Assembly: GCA_002418705.1 (NCBI GenBank)
Contig: DIEQ01000042.1
Coordinates: forward strand, 3,056 to 21,562
Direction of reading: 5' to 3'
Origin: Mageeibacillus sp. UBA5770
GTDB lineage: Bacteria; Bacillota_A; Clostridia; Saccharofermentanales; Saccharofermentanaceae
Length of the DNA stretch: 18,507 bases
Positions 1 through 7,337 of this stretch are shown one piece after another. Under the pieces are notes generated by a model. It was not told where the DNA came from, did no database searches, and was given only the letters and a program-made list of their open reading frames with translations. Position numbers and translations under genes: made by a program. Numbering within the stretch: position 1 is the first letter of the stretch; every line of letters begins with the position of its first letter.

Positions 1-1206
1 ACGGCAGAAGACCGCAGATGTGAATGGACGCATAGCCATGTGTATGTCACGGAGATCTACAATAACCTGCCTGATTATATCATAAAGGACATCCTGACCG
101 CCAATGCGGGGCTTACAGCCGGTGAAATAAACATCTCGGCCTTTGTGGGCGGCATAGCGATCCAAATGCAATGGATTGAAACGACCATAGATGAGATCAT
201 AAATCAGGTATGCGAAAGGTTTGGGTATTATTTCAGGTTTGACGCGGACGGCAAGGCAAACTGCAGGCAGATAAGGAACACCGCCGCCCCGGATCATACC
301 TATGCCGACAGCACCAAAATTATACACTACACGCCTGATGACAAGTATTCGGATTTCACCAACAGGATTACGGTAAGGGGGCAGTCCTTATTATTCACCA
401 CCGTTACATATCCCGAAGAACGCATAACCTCAATATCCGGCACCCTGGGATGGTGGGGTTGCAAGGGTACGCATCAGATATGGTTTTCAGACGACAAGAG
501 CCGCCGGTGCATCAATCCAAGGATGGAGATTATTGAGAGTTCATGCAGTATGGCCATGTCATTGGCCGGTTCGATAGAGGAATACCTGGAGGAATGTCCT
601 GAAGCGGGGGATGACAAATACTGCACCATTCATGCGGAGGCTCCCAACCTTGTGGCGCAGTTGATATCCTGTGCCGCAGGATATATGGCGGCCTGTGCCA
701 TACCTGATGGCGTTACCGTCTTGGGGTTTATCGCGAGCGGGGGTTTCACCATTTCAATAGGCCGGTTGCTGGAAGGCGTATCAATGTTCTGTATTGTCAA
801 CATCCTTGGGGCAGTGGCCAATTATCAGTATGAGGTATGGGCTCAACCCCTTGGGGAGATCAGACAGAGCGTTCAGGGGCAATGGAATGACGAGGATCAC
901 CAGGTTGAGATCAATGCGGTAGTCGAACAGGTGCTTGACGATCCTCTGTGTTACACCATAAACGATTGTCAGACCGTGGCTAACTTCGAAGGCATGGTGG
1001 TTCAAATGCAACGCCGGAGAATTTCGATTGAAAAGATCGCGCACCTTCAGGATGAGGACGGCGACACCATCAGGTTTGTCCATCCTTACAGCGTTCAGGC
1101 CATGGATTTATTTGTGGCCACGCTGCGGCGTAAATTCAAGAAGTCTGAGCCTGACAGTAATGACGGATACTTCCTTGATGAAATAGAGGGCTGGGTTTTA
1201 GCATGA
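1..1206 (+). CDS. Phage tail/baseplate hub-like protein, 5' end outside window
   Basis: The reading frame is open from the first base, so the gene starts left of the window. An internal GTG at position 40 is possible but has no convincing ribosome site, and the upstream residues read like ordinary protein. The visible 401 residues look like a phage tail or baseplate hub: a segment on half-domain insertion and low-complexity beta structure (ILTANAGLTAGEI, then IDEIINQVCERFGYYFRFD) resembles the region of gp27/late-control-D-like proteins that load a cell-puncturing spike. The middle has hydrophobic, Gly/Ala-rich helices around positions 660-830. It ends in an ATGA overlap with the next gene, so the two are translationally coupled in a tail operon. 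The family assignment is by pattern only; another tail-tip protein is possible. Confidence 0.55.
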   Translation, partial: TAEDRRCEWTHSHVYVTEIYNNLPDYIIKDILTANAGLTAGEINISAFVGGIAIQMQWIETTIDEIINQVCERFGYYFRFDADGKANCRQIRNTAAPDHTYADSTKIIHYTPDDKYSDFTNRITVRGQSLLFTTVTYPEERITSISGTLGWWGCKGTHQIWFSDDKSRRCINPRMEIIESSCSMAMSLAGSIEEYLEECPEAGDDKYCTIHAEAPNLVAQLISCAAGYMAACAIPDGVTVLGFIASGGFTISIGRLLEGVSMFCIVNILGAVANYQYEVWAQPLGEIRQSVQGQWNDEDHQVEINAVVEQVLDDPLCYTINDCQTVANFEGMVVQMQRRRISIEKIAHLQDEDGDTIRFVHPYSVQAMDLFVATLRRKFKKSEPDSNDGYFLDEIEGWVLA

Positions 1207-2306
1207 GATTATACGGCGGCAGAGTAATCCGAAAGAGCATGAAACGGCAGTTAAGGGATGCCCAGGAGCTTCGTGATGCCATCGTCATAGATGTGAATTC
1301 CGCGAGTAAATATTGCCGCGTGAAGATACAGGGCTCCACTAAATTGGTGAAGGCGTGGTATCCTGAAAATTGGGAGTCTGCGCCCCAGTATCTAAAGCCG
1401 GGGAATGCCGTGAGGATAAATCTTCCCGGGGGAAACAAGTCAAGGATAGAAGTCGCGGGCCATGGGATGCTCTTGCCTACGACCCCCACCGGCGGTACCA
1501 TAACCGTCACCCCGGGCGCCCCTGCCGATACCGTAATAACCGGCGCCAACATCGTAGCATCCAATCCGGCTTCCATGAGCCTGGTCATCCTGAACGGAAC
1601 GTACCGCATTGACGGAATAACATATGCCCTGTCAGGCATGATGATGGATGATTCCTCTATTGCCATGGATCGCTTTGACCTGATGATTGATAACGTAGGC
1701 GGCTCTGTGACATTGGCGGCAGCGAGCGCATACTCGTATAGATATGATTCCATAGTGGCCGGCGTGGATGGGATTGCCCATGTTGTGAAGGGTGCTGATT
1801 TTACCTCTACCGCATCGCCAATTCCCGATCCGCCTGCTGCACCGGCAGACCATGTTGTTTTAGGATTCGTATTGGTCCCGCCAAATGCGACTAAGATTAC
1901 TCAGGGATATGTCGGGAGATATTATACCGCGCCAATGGGAACCATGCTGTCAGCCGTACCTGCCGATCCTGTATTATCATGGGGTGAAATGAGCACCGCC
2001 ATAACGATAGGGTTGTCCGATCAGTACGGAAACTGGATAGCGAACCCTTCAGGCGGGGGATGGAAATTTACTATTGCATGGAAAAAAGGGGATGACGGAT
2101 CCATCAGCTATGGAAGTGATGTGGCAAATTGTCCGGCCTCACTCGCAGTTGTATCAACAGCCAATACGGTTACGATAACGTACACCAAAACCGGCGGCGC
2201 AATGGGGGAATCACCGTTGTTCCAGGTAACGGAAGCCAATATGCTGTATGGCGTTGCCGTATGCTACATACAATGCCTGGATATAGCCGGTAATGCAATA
2301 CCATGA
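1203..2306 (+). CDS. Phage tail spike/baseplate-like protein
   Basis: A 367-residue protein starting at an ATG that overlaps the previous stop codon (ATGA). Residues about 20-95 (AIVIDVNSASKYCRVKIQGS, then KPGNAVRINLPGGNKSRIEVAGHG) read like a small beta-barrel of the OB-fold type found at the base of phage spike proteins. The rest is Thr/Gly/Ala-rich and beta-prone, with long stretches of alternating hydrophobic residues as in tail-tip or fibre shafts. No enzymatic motif is visible. Its position between a hub-like gene and a fibre-like gene supports a structural role in the tail tip. It probably assembles onto the upstream hub. The exact family is not recognised, and a tail-fibre connector is an equally good description. 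Confidence 0.5.
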   Translation: MRLYGGRVIRKSMKRQLRDAQELRDAIVIDVNSASKYCRVKIQGSTKLVKAWYPENWESAPQYLKPGNAVRINLPGGNKSRIEVAGHGMLLPTTPTGGTITVTPGAPADTVITGANIVASNPASMSLVILNGTYRIDGITYALSGMMMDDSSIAMDRFDLMIDNVGGSVTLAAASAYSYRYDSIVAGVDGIAHVVKGADFTSTASPIPDPPAAPADHVVLGFVLVPPNATKITQGYVGRYYTAPMGTMLSAVPADPVLSWGEMSTAITIGLSDQYGNWIANPSGGGWKFTIAWKKGDDGSISYGSDVANCPASLAVVSTANTVTITYTKTGGAMGESPLFQVTEANMLYGVAVCYIQCLDIAGNAIP

Positions 2307-2316
2307 GAGGGATACT

Positions 2317-2487
2317 ATGTCAGACAGAATCGCAGAAGCGTTGGAGAGGATCGCCGCTACATTGGAAGCAATGAGGGCAGATCAAAACAGGATAATCAGC
2401 GAGCAGAAACAGGAGGCCCCAAAGAAGGTGGCTGAGATGATGGAACTGGCCAGGCAATTCATGGGGGAAAAGAAAGATGGGAACTAA
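2317..2487 (+). CDS. Small coiled-coil protein in the tail operon
   Basis: A 56-residue ORF chosen to start at the ATG preceded by a GAGAGGGA ribosome site at 2304-2311. An upstream in-frame ATG at 2293 lies inside the preceding gene and lacks a site. The sequence is almost entirely helical and charged (IAEALERIAATLEAMRADQN, later KKVAEMMELARQFMGEKKDGN), with a heptad-like spacing of Ile, Leu and Met that suggests a short coiled coil. Such tiny helical proteins often sit between spike and fibre genes in phage tail operons, perhaps as chaperones or trimerisation helpers, but this role is inferred only from position. It overlaps the next gene by 11 bases. Confidence 0.5.
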   Translation: MSDRIAEALERIAATLEAMRADQNRIISEQKQEAPKKVAEMMELARQFMGEKKDGN

Positions 2488-3349
2488 TTACCATACCGCA
2501 TACAGCAATACCGCGCCGAAAACGACGTTTACCGTTGCGTCCCTGGGCTCACCGTTAAGCGACCTTGATAGGGCCATTACCTATAACAGGCCGGTGATCA
2601 TCGGTTCTGACGGCGCCATAAGCTGGTCAGCCGGAACGCTTACGTGGAGCGGGACGCTTCATTTCTACTTCGTGAGCGCCGCCGGATTGGCCATTCACAA
2701 TTCAGTTGCCGCAGGGTCAAGGGCCTTATCGGATGGGCAGTTCGCATACGTCACATTATCGGAAACCAATAATGCGGTCCTGACGGTGGGTTCCGCCACG
2801 ATCTCAACTGGAGCGGCCTCTAACTATAAAGCGTATAACCTTCTTGTGTTGGGTTTCAGGAATATAGCAGATGACAATTTCTATCCTGTTGGCCTTGCTG
2901 GATGCTTTAAGCATGCAATCGTATCCGGTGATCTGGCCGCCGCCCTTGCCTCTCCACCCGCCATAGGGGAAACAACTCCGAATACAGTTAGAAGCCTGAT
3001 GAAAGAGGTCATCAAAACTGCTACGGGCAGCCTGTCTGCGCTGGACGTATCGGGAACGATTATCAATAATTACGGACAGGCTGATGATGTTACCCTTACT
3101 CTGCCGACGGCGGCAGCCGGCCTATCCTTTACCGTCATCCTTGGAACGTCAGTAGGCAAATATTTCAGAATAGATCCTCAGGCCGCGGATAAGATTTACC
3201 TGGACGGCACAGGTGGAGACGATGGGGAATATGTCGGAATCGCAAACGCGGTTGCAGGGTCGGCGATTTCCTTTGCGGCATTTCAGACAGGCGCAGGCGC
3301 GTTTGATTGGCTCGCAACCTCAATAAGCGGACCATGGGCGGCAGAATGA
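2477..3349 (+). CDS. Phage tail fibre-like protein
   Basis: A 290-residue protein that starts inside the coiled-coil gene, with a purine-rich GGGGAAAAGAAAG site just upstream. It is rich in Gly, Ala, Ser and Thr with repeated beta-strand patterns (SDGAISWSAGTLTWSGTLHFYF, shortened here; LSDGQFAYVTLSE; VTLTLPTAAAGLSFTVILG), typical of fibre or receptor-facing tail proteins. The C-terminal half (about residues 190-285) resembles the beta-rich tip regions seen in phage appendages that bind hosts. It is the last gene of the tail operon, the usual place for host-range genes. No enzyme motif and no chaperone domain were seen. The role is inferred from composition and order, not from a recognised family. 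Confidence 0.5.
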   Translation: MGTNYHTAYSNTAPKTTFTVASLGSPLSDLDRAITYNRPVIIGSDGAISWSAGTLTWSGTLHFYFVSAAGLAIHNSVAAGSRALSDGQFAYVTLSETNNAVLTVGSATISTGAASNYKAYNLLVLGFRNIADDNFYPVGLAGCFKHAIVSGDLAAALASPPAIGETTPNTVRSLMKEVIKTATGSLSALDVSGTIINNYGQADDVTLTLPTAAAGLSFTVILGTSVGKYFRIDPQAADKIYLDGTGGDDGEYVGIANAVAGSAISFAAFQTGAGAFDWLATSISGPWAAE

Positions 3350-3389
3350 TACCAATATTTATGATAGGGAAGAATGGATAAAATGACCC

Positions 3390-3412
3390 GGCAGGAAAGG
3401 CTTTTGCCTGTC
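3390..3412. terminator. Hairpin between convergent genes
   Basis: GGCAGG pairs with CCTGTC across 3390-3412, and the inner AAAG/CTTT extends the stem. It lies between the end of the tail operon and the end of the leftward zinc-ribbon gene, where it may end both transcripts. There is no T-tract on either side, so this is a weak call. Confidence 0.3.
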
Positions 3413-3782
3413 ATCTGGGGATATCTACATATTCCTTACAATTCGGGCAATATAAACGGTTTGAGGCATCTATATACGTCCCGGATTTTTGGCACTTTGC
3501 GCATAATGAAGGATCTTCAATTACCGGCAGATCAGACCCGCAGAATCGGCACTTTATGGCGTCATGTTTGACCATCTCGGCGCAAAAGGGACATTTTTTT
3601 GATTCTCTGTTTTGTCTGAGATCTTCCTGCTGCTTTTTCAAATCCGGCAGGAGGGCGACGGCGAAAGCGAAGGGCCCGATAATAAGACCGAGAAGTAACC
3701 ATCCAGCAGCACTTCTCCCCTTATTGGATGCAATCACCGCGCTGACGATGGCACAGAATATCCAGAGAATAACCCATGTCAT
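3411..3782 (-). CDS. Membrane protein with C-terminal zinc ribbons
   Basis: A 123-residue leftward gene with GGAG about nine bases before its ATG. Residues 1-45 form two hydrophobic segments (WVILWIFCAIVSAVIA and AAGWLLLGLIIGPFAFAVALL) joined by a short charged turn. A basic helix follows, then two Cys pairs CPFC...CRFC (about residues 64-82) and CAKC...CPNC (about 93-116), the spacing of double zinc-ribbon domains. This architecture is common in small bacterial proteins of unknown function. It is transcribed against the tail operon and is flanked by its own regulatory sequence, as expected of a moron, a gene expressed from a prophage. It might alter the host envelope, for example in superinfection exclusion, but that is inference. 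The opposite-strand ORF is a shadow. Confidence 0.7.
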   Translation of the reverse strand: MTWVILWIFCAIVSAVIASNKGRSAAGWLLLGLIIGPFAFAVALLPDLKKQQEDLRQNRESKKCPFCAEMVKHDAIKCRFCGSDLPVIEDPSLCAKCQKSGTYIDASNRLYCPNCKEYVDIPR

Positions 3783-4022
3783 TTTTATACTCCATGTGAG
3801 AATTCACCTGATTTAAGAAGGGATTGCGACTCATCCCTGCTTCATTGCCAACCTTTTGAGCAGTCATGGCCTTTTCCCCTTTTCTCTATAGTATTGTGAT
3901 AATCGGTCAGTGTGCTAAAAATCTTGAATAGGCTTTTGATTTTCCGGTCAATTATACAATAACACTAGTAAAAAATATTTTGTCGAGTTTTTTATGACAA
4001 GGTCGCAAAAAACCGGAAATGG

Positions 4023-4043
4023 CTCCCTCTTTTGCACAGCGAT
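4023..4043. repeat. Cargo-edge repeat, left copy
   Basis: CTCCCTCTTTTG followed by a variable base and ACAGCG matches 17578-17598 at 19 of 21 positions in the same orientation. Its flank also matches the other arm at 17557-17574 in reverse (18 identical bases). It looks like one arm plus loop of the complete hairpin found at the right edge of the cargo. Confidence 0.6.
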
Positions 4044-4048
4044 ACATG

Positions 4049-4161
4049 CACCCAACATTTGACATTCCTTGCAGTAAAGTGTAGATTCCAAATCGTATCC
4101 AGCAAAAAAAGATAATGGGCTGAATTGATACTGACAAATTAACTGGTATGGTGGCTCCAGA
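4049..4161 (+). repeat. 113-bp dispersed repeat, copy 1
   Basis: One of three direct copies (others at 15328-15440 and 15930-16042), roughly 85-90% identical by eye. Each begins ACCCAACATTTGACA, has an A-run near the middle, then GAATTGATA(C/T)TGACAAAT, and ends near a GGTATGGTG(T)CCCC-like tail. This copy lies just upstream of the methyltransferase gene. No transposase is encoded nearby, so it is either a nonautonomous element or a recombination scar. Confidence 0.85.
4059..4087 (+). promoter_or_regulatory. Possible sigma70-like promoter in repeat copy 1
   Basis: TTGACA at 4059-4064 is followed after 17 bases by TAGATT at 4082-4087. The same hexamer and spacing recur in copies 2 (TATTTT) and 3 (TAAATT), so the repeat may carry an outward promoter. 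Here it could drive the methyltransferase about 120 bases downstream. The -10 matches are only 4 of 6. Confidence 0.4.
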
Positions 4162-4233
4162 TTTTAGTTCACAGATTTCAGTGAGAAATCGTCAACTGAT
4201 GCATGCTTGCAATATAGAAACATAGATCAAAAA

Positions 4234-5313
4234 ATGCCAAAGAAAAAAAGTGTCAAAGAAACAGTATGCGAGGATCCAGCATTCTACAGCACCCATGATC
4301 ATTCATTAGCGGCATTGAATAAGCTGCGCTTTGTGGATCTGTTTTGTGGGATTGGTGGGTTCCGTATTGCTTTTGAACGGGCCGGATGTAATTGCGTATT
4401 CTCGTGCGACTGGGACAAGTTCTCCCAAAACACCTACGAGGCCAACTTTGGTGAGCGCCCGCACGGTGATATCCACAGTGTAGCAGTTGCTGATATCCCC
4501 GAATTCGACATTCTTTGTGCCGGATTTCCCTGCCAGCCTTTCAGCATTGCGGGTGTCTCAAAGAAACTCAGCCTTGGACGCAAGCACGGCTTTCAGGACG
4601 AGAAGCAGGGAAACTTATTCTTCTCCATTGCCGACATTCTCGACTACCATCAGCCAGAGGCCTTCGTGCTGGAAAACGTGAAGCACCTCCGCCGACATGA
4701 CAGAGGCCGTACCTTCCAGATCATCTACGATACCCTCACAAATGCGTTGGGTTACCAGGTCTATTATATGATTATTGACGCCCAAAGTGTCGTACCACAG
4801 CATCGTGAACGCATCTTCATCGTCGGCTTCAAACCGGGGCGCTGGTTTGAATTCCCAATCTTCCCGGTTGGAGGGCCCAGGCTCGAAAGCATCCTCGACG
4901 CTGATGTGCCTGACAAATACACACTGTCCGACCACCTATGGCAATACCTGCAGGATTACGCGAAGAAGCACAGGGCGGCAGGAAATGGCTTTGGCTTCGG
5001 GCTGTTCACAGGCAGGGATGTGGCAAGAACTCTGAGTGCCCGCTATTACAAAGATGGTTCTGAAATTCTCATCTCGCAGGGACCGGGGAAGAATCCACGA
5101 CGGCTGACTCCGCGCGAATGTGCTCGACTCATGGGTTACCAGGAAGACTTCAAGATTCCGGTTTCTGATACACAGGCCTACAGACAGTTCGGGAACTCGA
5201 TCGTTGTTCCGGTGGTTGAGAAAGTTGCTGCCAGGGTGGTGGAAGTACTGAGGAGGCCCTCGGATTACAGGGAAGAATTTACGTTGCAACCGCAGTATGA
5301 TTCAACCGGGTGA
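4234..5313 (+). CDS. DNA cytosine-5 methyltransferase, Dcm/EcoRII-like
   Basis: This enzyme transfers a methyl group from S-adenosylmethionine to C5 of cytosine and protects host DNA from the neighbouring endonuclease. Numbered from ATG 4234 (359 residues), motif I DLFCGIGG is at 35-42, the catalytic PCQ of motif IV has Cys100, ENV of motif VI is near 147, QHRERIF of motif VIII near 189, and QFGNS of motif X near 318. The target-recognition region and C-terminus (GNGFGFGL, RTLSARYYKDGSEIL, RRLTPRECARLMGY, SDTQAYRQFGNS) closely recall E. coli Dcm, so CCWGG, modified at the inner C, is the likely target. A TTG start at 4207 would add nine residues; neither start has a strong ribosome site. The restriction gene follows 52 bases later. 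GC content is higher than in the genes further right. Confidence 0.93.
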   Translation: MPKKKSVKETVCEDPAFYSTHDHSLAALNKLRFVDLFCGIGGFRIAFERAGCNCVFSCDWDKFSQNTYEANFGERPHGDIHSVAVADIPEFDILCAGFPCQPFSIAGVSKKLSLGRKHGFQDEKQGNLFFSIADILDYHQPEAFVLENVKHLRRHDRGRTFQIIYDTLTNALGYQVYYMIIDAQSVVPQHRERIFIVGFKPGRWFEFPIFPVGGPRLESILDADVPDKYTLSDHLWQYLQDYAKKHRAAGNGFGFGLFTGRDVARTLSARYYKDGSEILISQGPGKNPRRLTPRECARLMGYQEDFKIPVSDTQAYRQFGNSIVVPVVEKVAARVVEVLRRPSDYREEFTLQPQYDSTG

Positions 5314-5365
5314 GTTGAATATCCATCAACGTATCTGTTCATTGTAATATCCGGAGGAAGTACCT

Positions 5366-6340
5366 ATGGGCATAAAAGAGTTTCTGGCAAACCCGGATTG
5401 GGATGCGCCGTTTTTCAAACGTCTTGCTCACAACGACACCGGCAGCGCGGCCGGACATCAGGCCGGGATGGTTTTGCCAAAAGATCTACGCCACTTCCTT
5501 CCAAGTTTGGACGAAGCTGCAACGTCATATGTCGCACCTACTATCGACCGCTATCTGCGAGCAGAGATGTTTGTTGGCACATTACATCTTGCAGATGGTA
5601 CGGTTCGTTATCAGTTCCAAACATGGGGAGGAACCCGTTCCGCCGAAAGTCGTATTACCGACGGTCTTCGACCACTGCGCGACCATGCCCGTGAAGGTGA
5701 CCTGATGTTATTTCAGCGTCGTTCAGATGCACTGGACAGATTTCGTCTGATTCTTGTGAATCAAGGTACGCCCGAATACAACGAAATCAGGAGATTGATA
5801 AACGGACGACGCTGGGGGCCGCTATTCAGTGAGGTGGTTCCGGTAACGCAATCGCAGCTCACGCTGGCGGAAGCGGAAATATCAAGTCTCGTTCAGCAAC
5901 CATTCCAGGCGTTGAAGGCAAAAGTTCAAAGAGTGGAAACAAGACAAAGCCGGATCGCCCGAAGCTCGGTGTTCCGCGAACGGGTGAGGCGGGAATATGA
6001 ACATAAATGCGCCGTTAGTGGCATTTTCATCAAAACGCCGACCATGGTGTACGAAGTTGAATCCTCTCACGTGGTGCCGGTCAGCGAAGGTGGCTCGGAC
6101 GACATACGAAACGGCTTTACACTTACTCAAACGCTTCACTGGGCATTTGATCGCGGCCTTTTCGGTGTTTCAAAGGACCGGACCATATACATACCTCAAC
6201 AGGTCAAACGGATGACCGGGAATGCATTTCTGAAACAGTTTGAGAATAAGTCAATTGCCGAGGCAAAGACCGGTAGCTTGCGCGTCCACACCGATGCGTT
6301 ACGCTGGCATTTGGAAACCGTCGTCAGGAAGTGGGACTGA
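5366..6340 (+). CDS. Restriction endonuclease: EcoRII-N-like domain plus HNH
   Basis: A 324-residue protein with GGAGGAAG before its ATG. Residues about 15-165 resemble the EcoRII N-terminal DNA-binding domain (a B3-like pseudobarrel): KRLAHNDTGSAAGHQAG at 19-34 and FQTWGGTRSAESRITDG at 84-100 echo the same blocks in EcoRII. The C-terminal part is an HNH nuclease of the HNH_2 type: Cys215 in KCAVSG, His235 in SSHVVP, Asn249 in RNGF and His258 in LHWAFDRGLF. Normal EcoRII instead has a PD-(D/E)XK domain at its C-terminus, so this is a different fusion. Lying directly behind a Dcm-like methyltransferase, it should be the cognate endonuclease, reading a CCWGG-like site and cutting with HNH. Site specificity and cleavage are inferred. 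Confidence 0.85.
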   Translation: MGIKEFLANPDWDAPFFKRLAHNDTGSAAGHQAGMVLPKDLRHFLPSLDEAATSYVAPTIDRYLRAEMFVGTLHLADGTVRYQFQTWGGTRSAESRITDGLRPLRDHAREGDLMLFQRRSDALDRFRLILVNQGTPEYNEIRRLINGRRWGPLFSEVVPVTQSQLTLAEAEISSLVQQPFQALKAKVQRVETRQSRIARSSVFRERVRREYEHKCAVSGIFIKTPTMVYEVESSHVVPVSEGGSDDIRNGFTLTQTLHWAFDRGLFGVSKDRTIYIPQQVKRMTGNAFLKQFENKSIAEAKTGSLRVHTDALRWHLETVVRKWD

Positions 6341-6638
6341 GGAGTGACATATTCTCCGTGGTGAAGTGCTCCAGATTGATATCGTGCTTCGCTGTGTCAG
6401 TTTTTGAGAGGTGATGCAGAGTTGCATACTCAATCAAAAAGGGGGAAAAGTCAGCACGCTGGCTGAAAACGCAATGTGGGGATTTCTTTCCCGCAGTATC
6501 TCAAGCCTTAATAGAAACAAGGTCAATGGTCCGCTCGCGGAAGTGGAGTTGCGACTCTATTCGACTGCTGTCGGTTTCGGGGACCGGATTTCACCGGGTG
6601 GCAGGATTGCAAGGCAATTGTAAAAGCATAGGATTTTG
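6341..6638. other. Spacer between restriction and glycosylase genes
   Basis: These 298 bases hold a 70-codon ORF (6411-6623, GTG start after GAGAGG), but its product is unrecognised and its composition is not persuasive, so I do not call it. The sequence becomes markedly more AT-rich just beyond, suggesting a join between modules. No terminator or strong promoter was seen. Confidence 0.4.
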
Positions 6639-7337
6639 ATGAATGAAATAAAAGCAGATCATGAGGGAATCATTCCTGTTAGTCTGACTGATGAAGAGAT
6701 CAAATGGTTAAGAAAAAATCTGATACAATGGGGACGCAAGCACAACAGAAAATTTCCATGGCGTTTACAACACTCACCTTTTCATTCATTGGTAGCAGAA
6801 ATCTTATTGCAGAGAACAAAAGCAGAACAGGTGGCTCCGGTTTTTGAAGAGTTCATACGCAGATTTCCAGAGCCAAAATCTTTATCAATCGCAACTGAAA
6901 ATGAAATATTAGATGTAATTAGATCATTGGGGCTGTCTTGGAGAGGCCGTTTTCTGAAGCTACTTGGTACAGAGCTCATTAATGGTATCCCGGGTAATTA
7001 TAATGATCTCTTGAAACTTTCAGGTGTGGGACCGTATGCAGCTGGTGCCTATCTCAGTTTACATGCGGGAAAATGGTCGCCCCTGATAGATTCAAATGTG
7101 ATAAGGTTATATGGAAGATATTTTGGGTTCAGGACGGACGGGGAAACCAGAAGAAAGAAACCTATCAAAATAATTGCAAGTATTCTGACGCCGCGAAGGG
7201 CATTCAAAACTTTCAATTATGCTCTGCTTGATTTTTCTGCCCTTATATGTGCGTACAAGCCGGCATGCGCTAAGTGTCCTCTCAGGCGGCGGTGCAGTTA
7301 CTTTATCGGAGGTGAAAAATGCCATTCGAAAGTTTAA
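6639..7337 (+). CDS. MIG-like thymine-DNA glycosylase (HhH-GPD, Fe-S)
   Basis: A 232-residue HhH-GPD glycosylase related to MutY and endonuclease III. Seen: AEILLQRT with Glu54; the helix-hairpin-helix LSGVGPYAAGA at 127-137; catalytic-type Asp151 in PLIDSNVIR; and four cysteines C204-x5-C210-x2-C213-x5-C219 for a [4Fe-4S] cluster, one residue tighter than usual. Tyr133 occupies the position that is Lys in endonuclease III and Ser in MutY; the archaeal T:G glycosylase Mig.MthI has Tyr there, and DFSALICAY...CSYF also matches that family. It should remove thymine from T:G mismatches left by deamination of 5-methylcytosine, the job Vsr does for Dcm. A linked MIG gene beside a cytosine methyltransferase is known from the pFV1 plasmid. 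ATG 6639 follows AGGA; the stop overlaps the next gene by 19 bases. Confidence 0.85.
   Translation: MNEIKADHEGIIPVSLTDEEIKWLRKNLIQWGRKHNRKFPWRLQHSPFHSLVAEILLQRTKAEQVAPVFEEFIRRFPEPKSLSIATENEILDVIRSLGLSWRGRFLKLLGTELINGIPGNYNDLLKLSGVGPYAAGAYLSLHAGKWSPLIDSNVIRLYGRYFGFRTDGETRRKKPIKIIASILTPRRAFKTFNYALLDFSALICAYKPACAKCPLRRRCSYFIGGEKCHSKV

Larger units (their letters stand above)
3783..4233. other. Noncoding junction between phage and cargo
   Basis: No convincing gene lies in these 450 bases. They hold the upstream region of the leftward zinc-ribbon gene, a half-terminator-like sequence at 4015-4043 that recurs at 17557-17598, and the first copy of the 113-bp dispersed repeat. The cargo genes begin directly after the repeat. 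Confidence 0.6.

Noticed and set aside
3374..3571. 65-codon plus-strand ORF
   Set aside because: It runs antisense through the zinc-ribbon gene, which has clear membrane and Cys patterns and its own ribosome site.
6411..6623. 70-codon ORF between the restriction and glycosylase genes
   Set aside because: It has a ribosome-site-like GAGAGG but an unrecognisable product and no coupling to neighbours.
6639..7337. Ordinary MutY adenine glycosylase
   Set aside because: The key residue is Tyr rather than Ser, the C-terminal MutY domain for 8-oxoG is missing, and the gene lies behind a cytosine methyltransferase.
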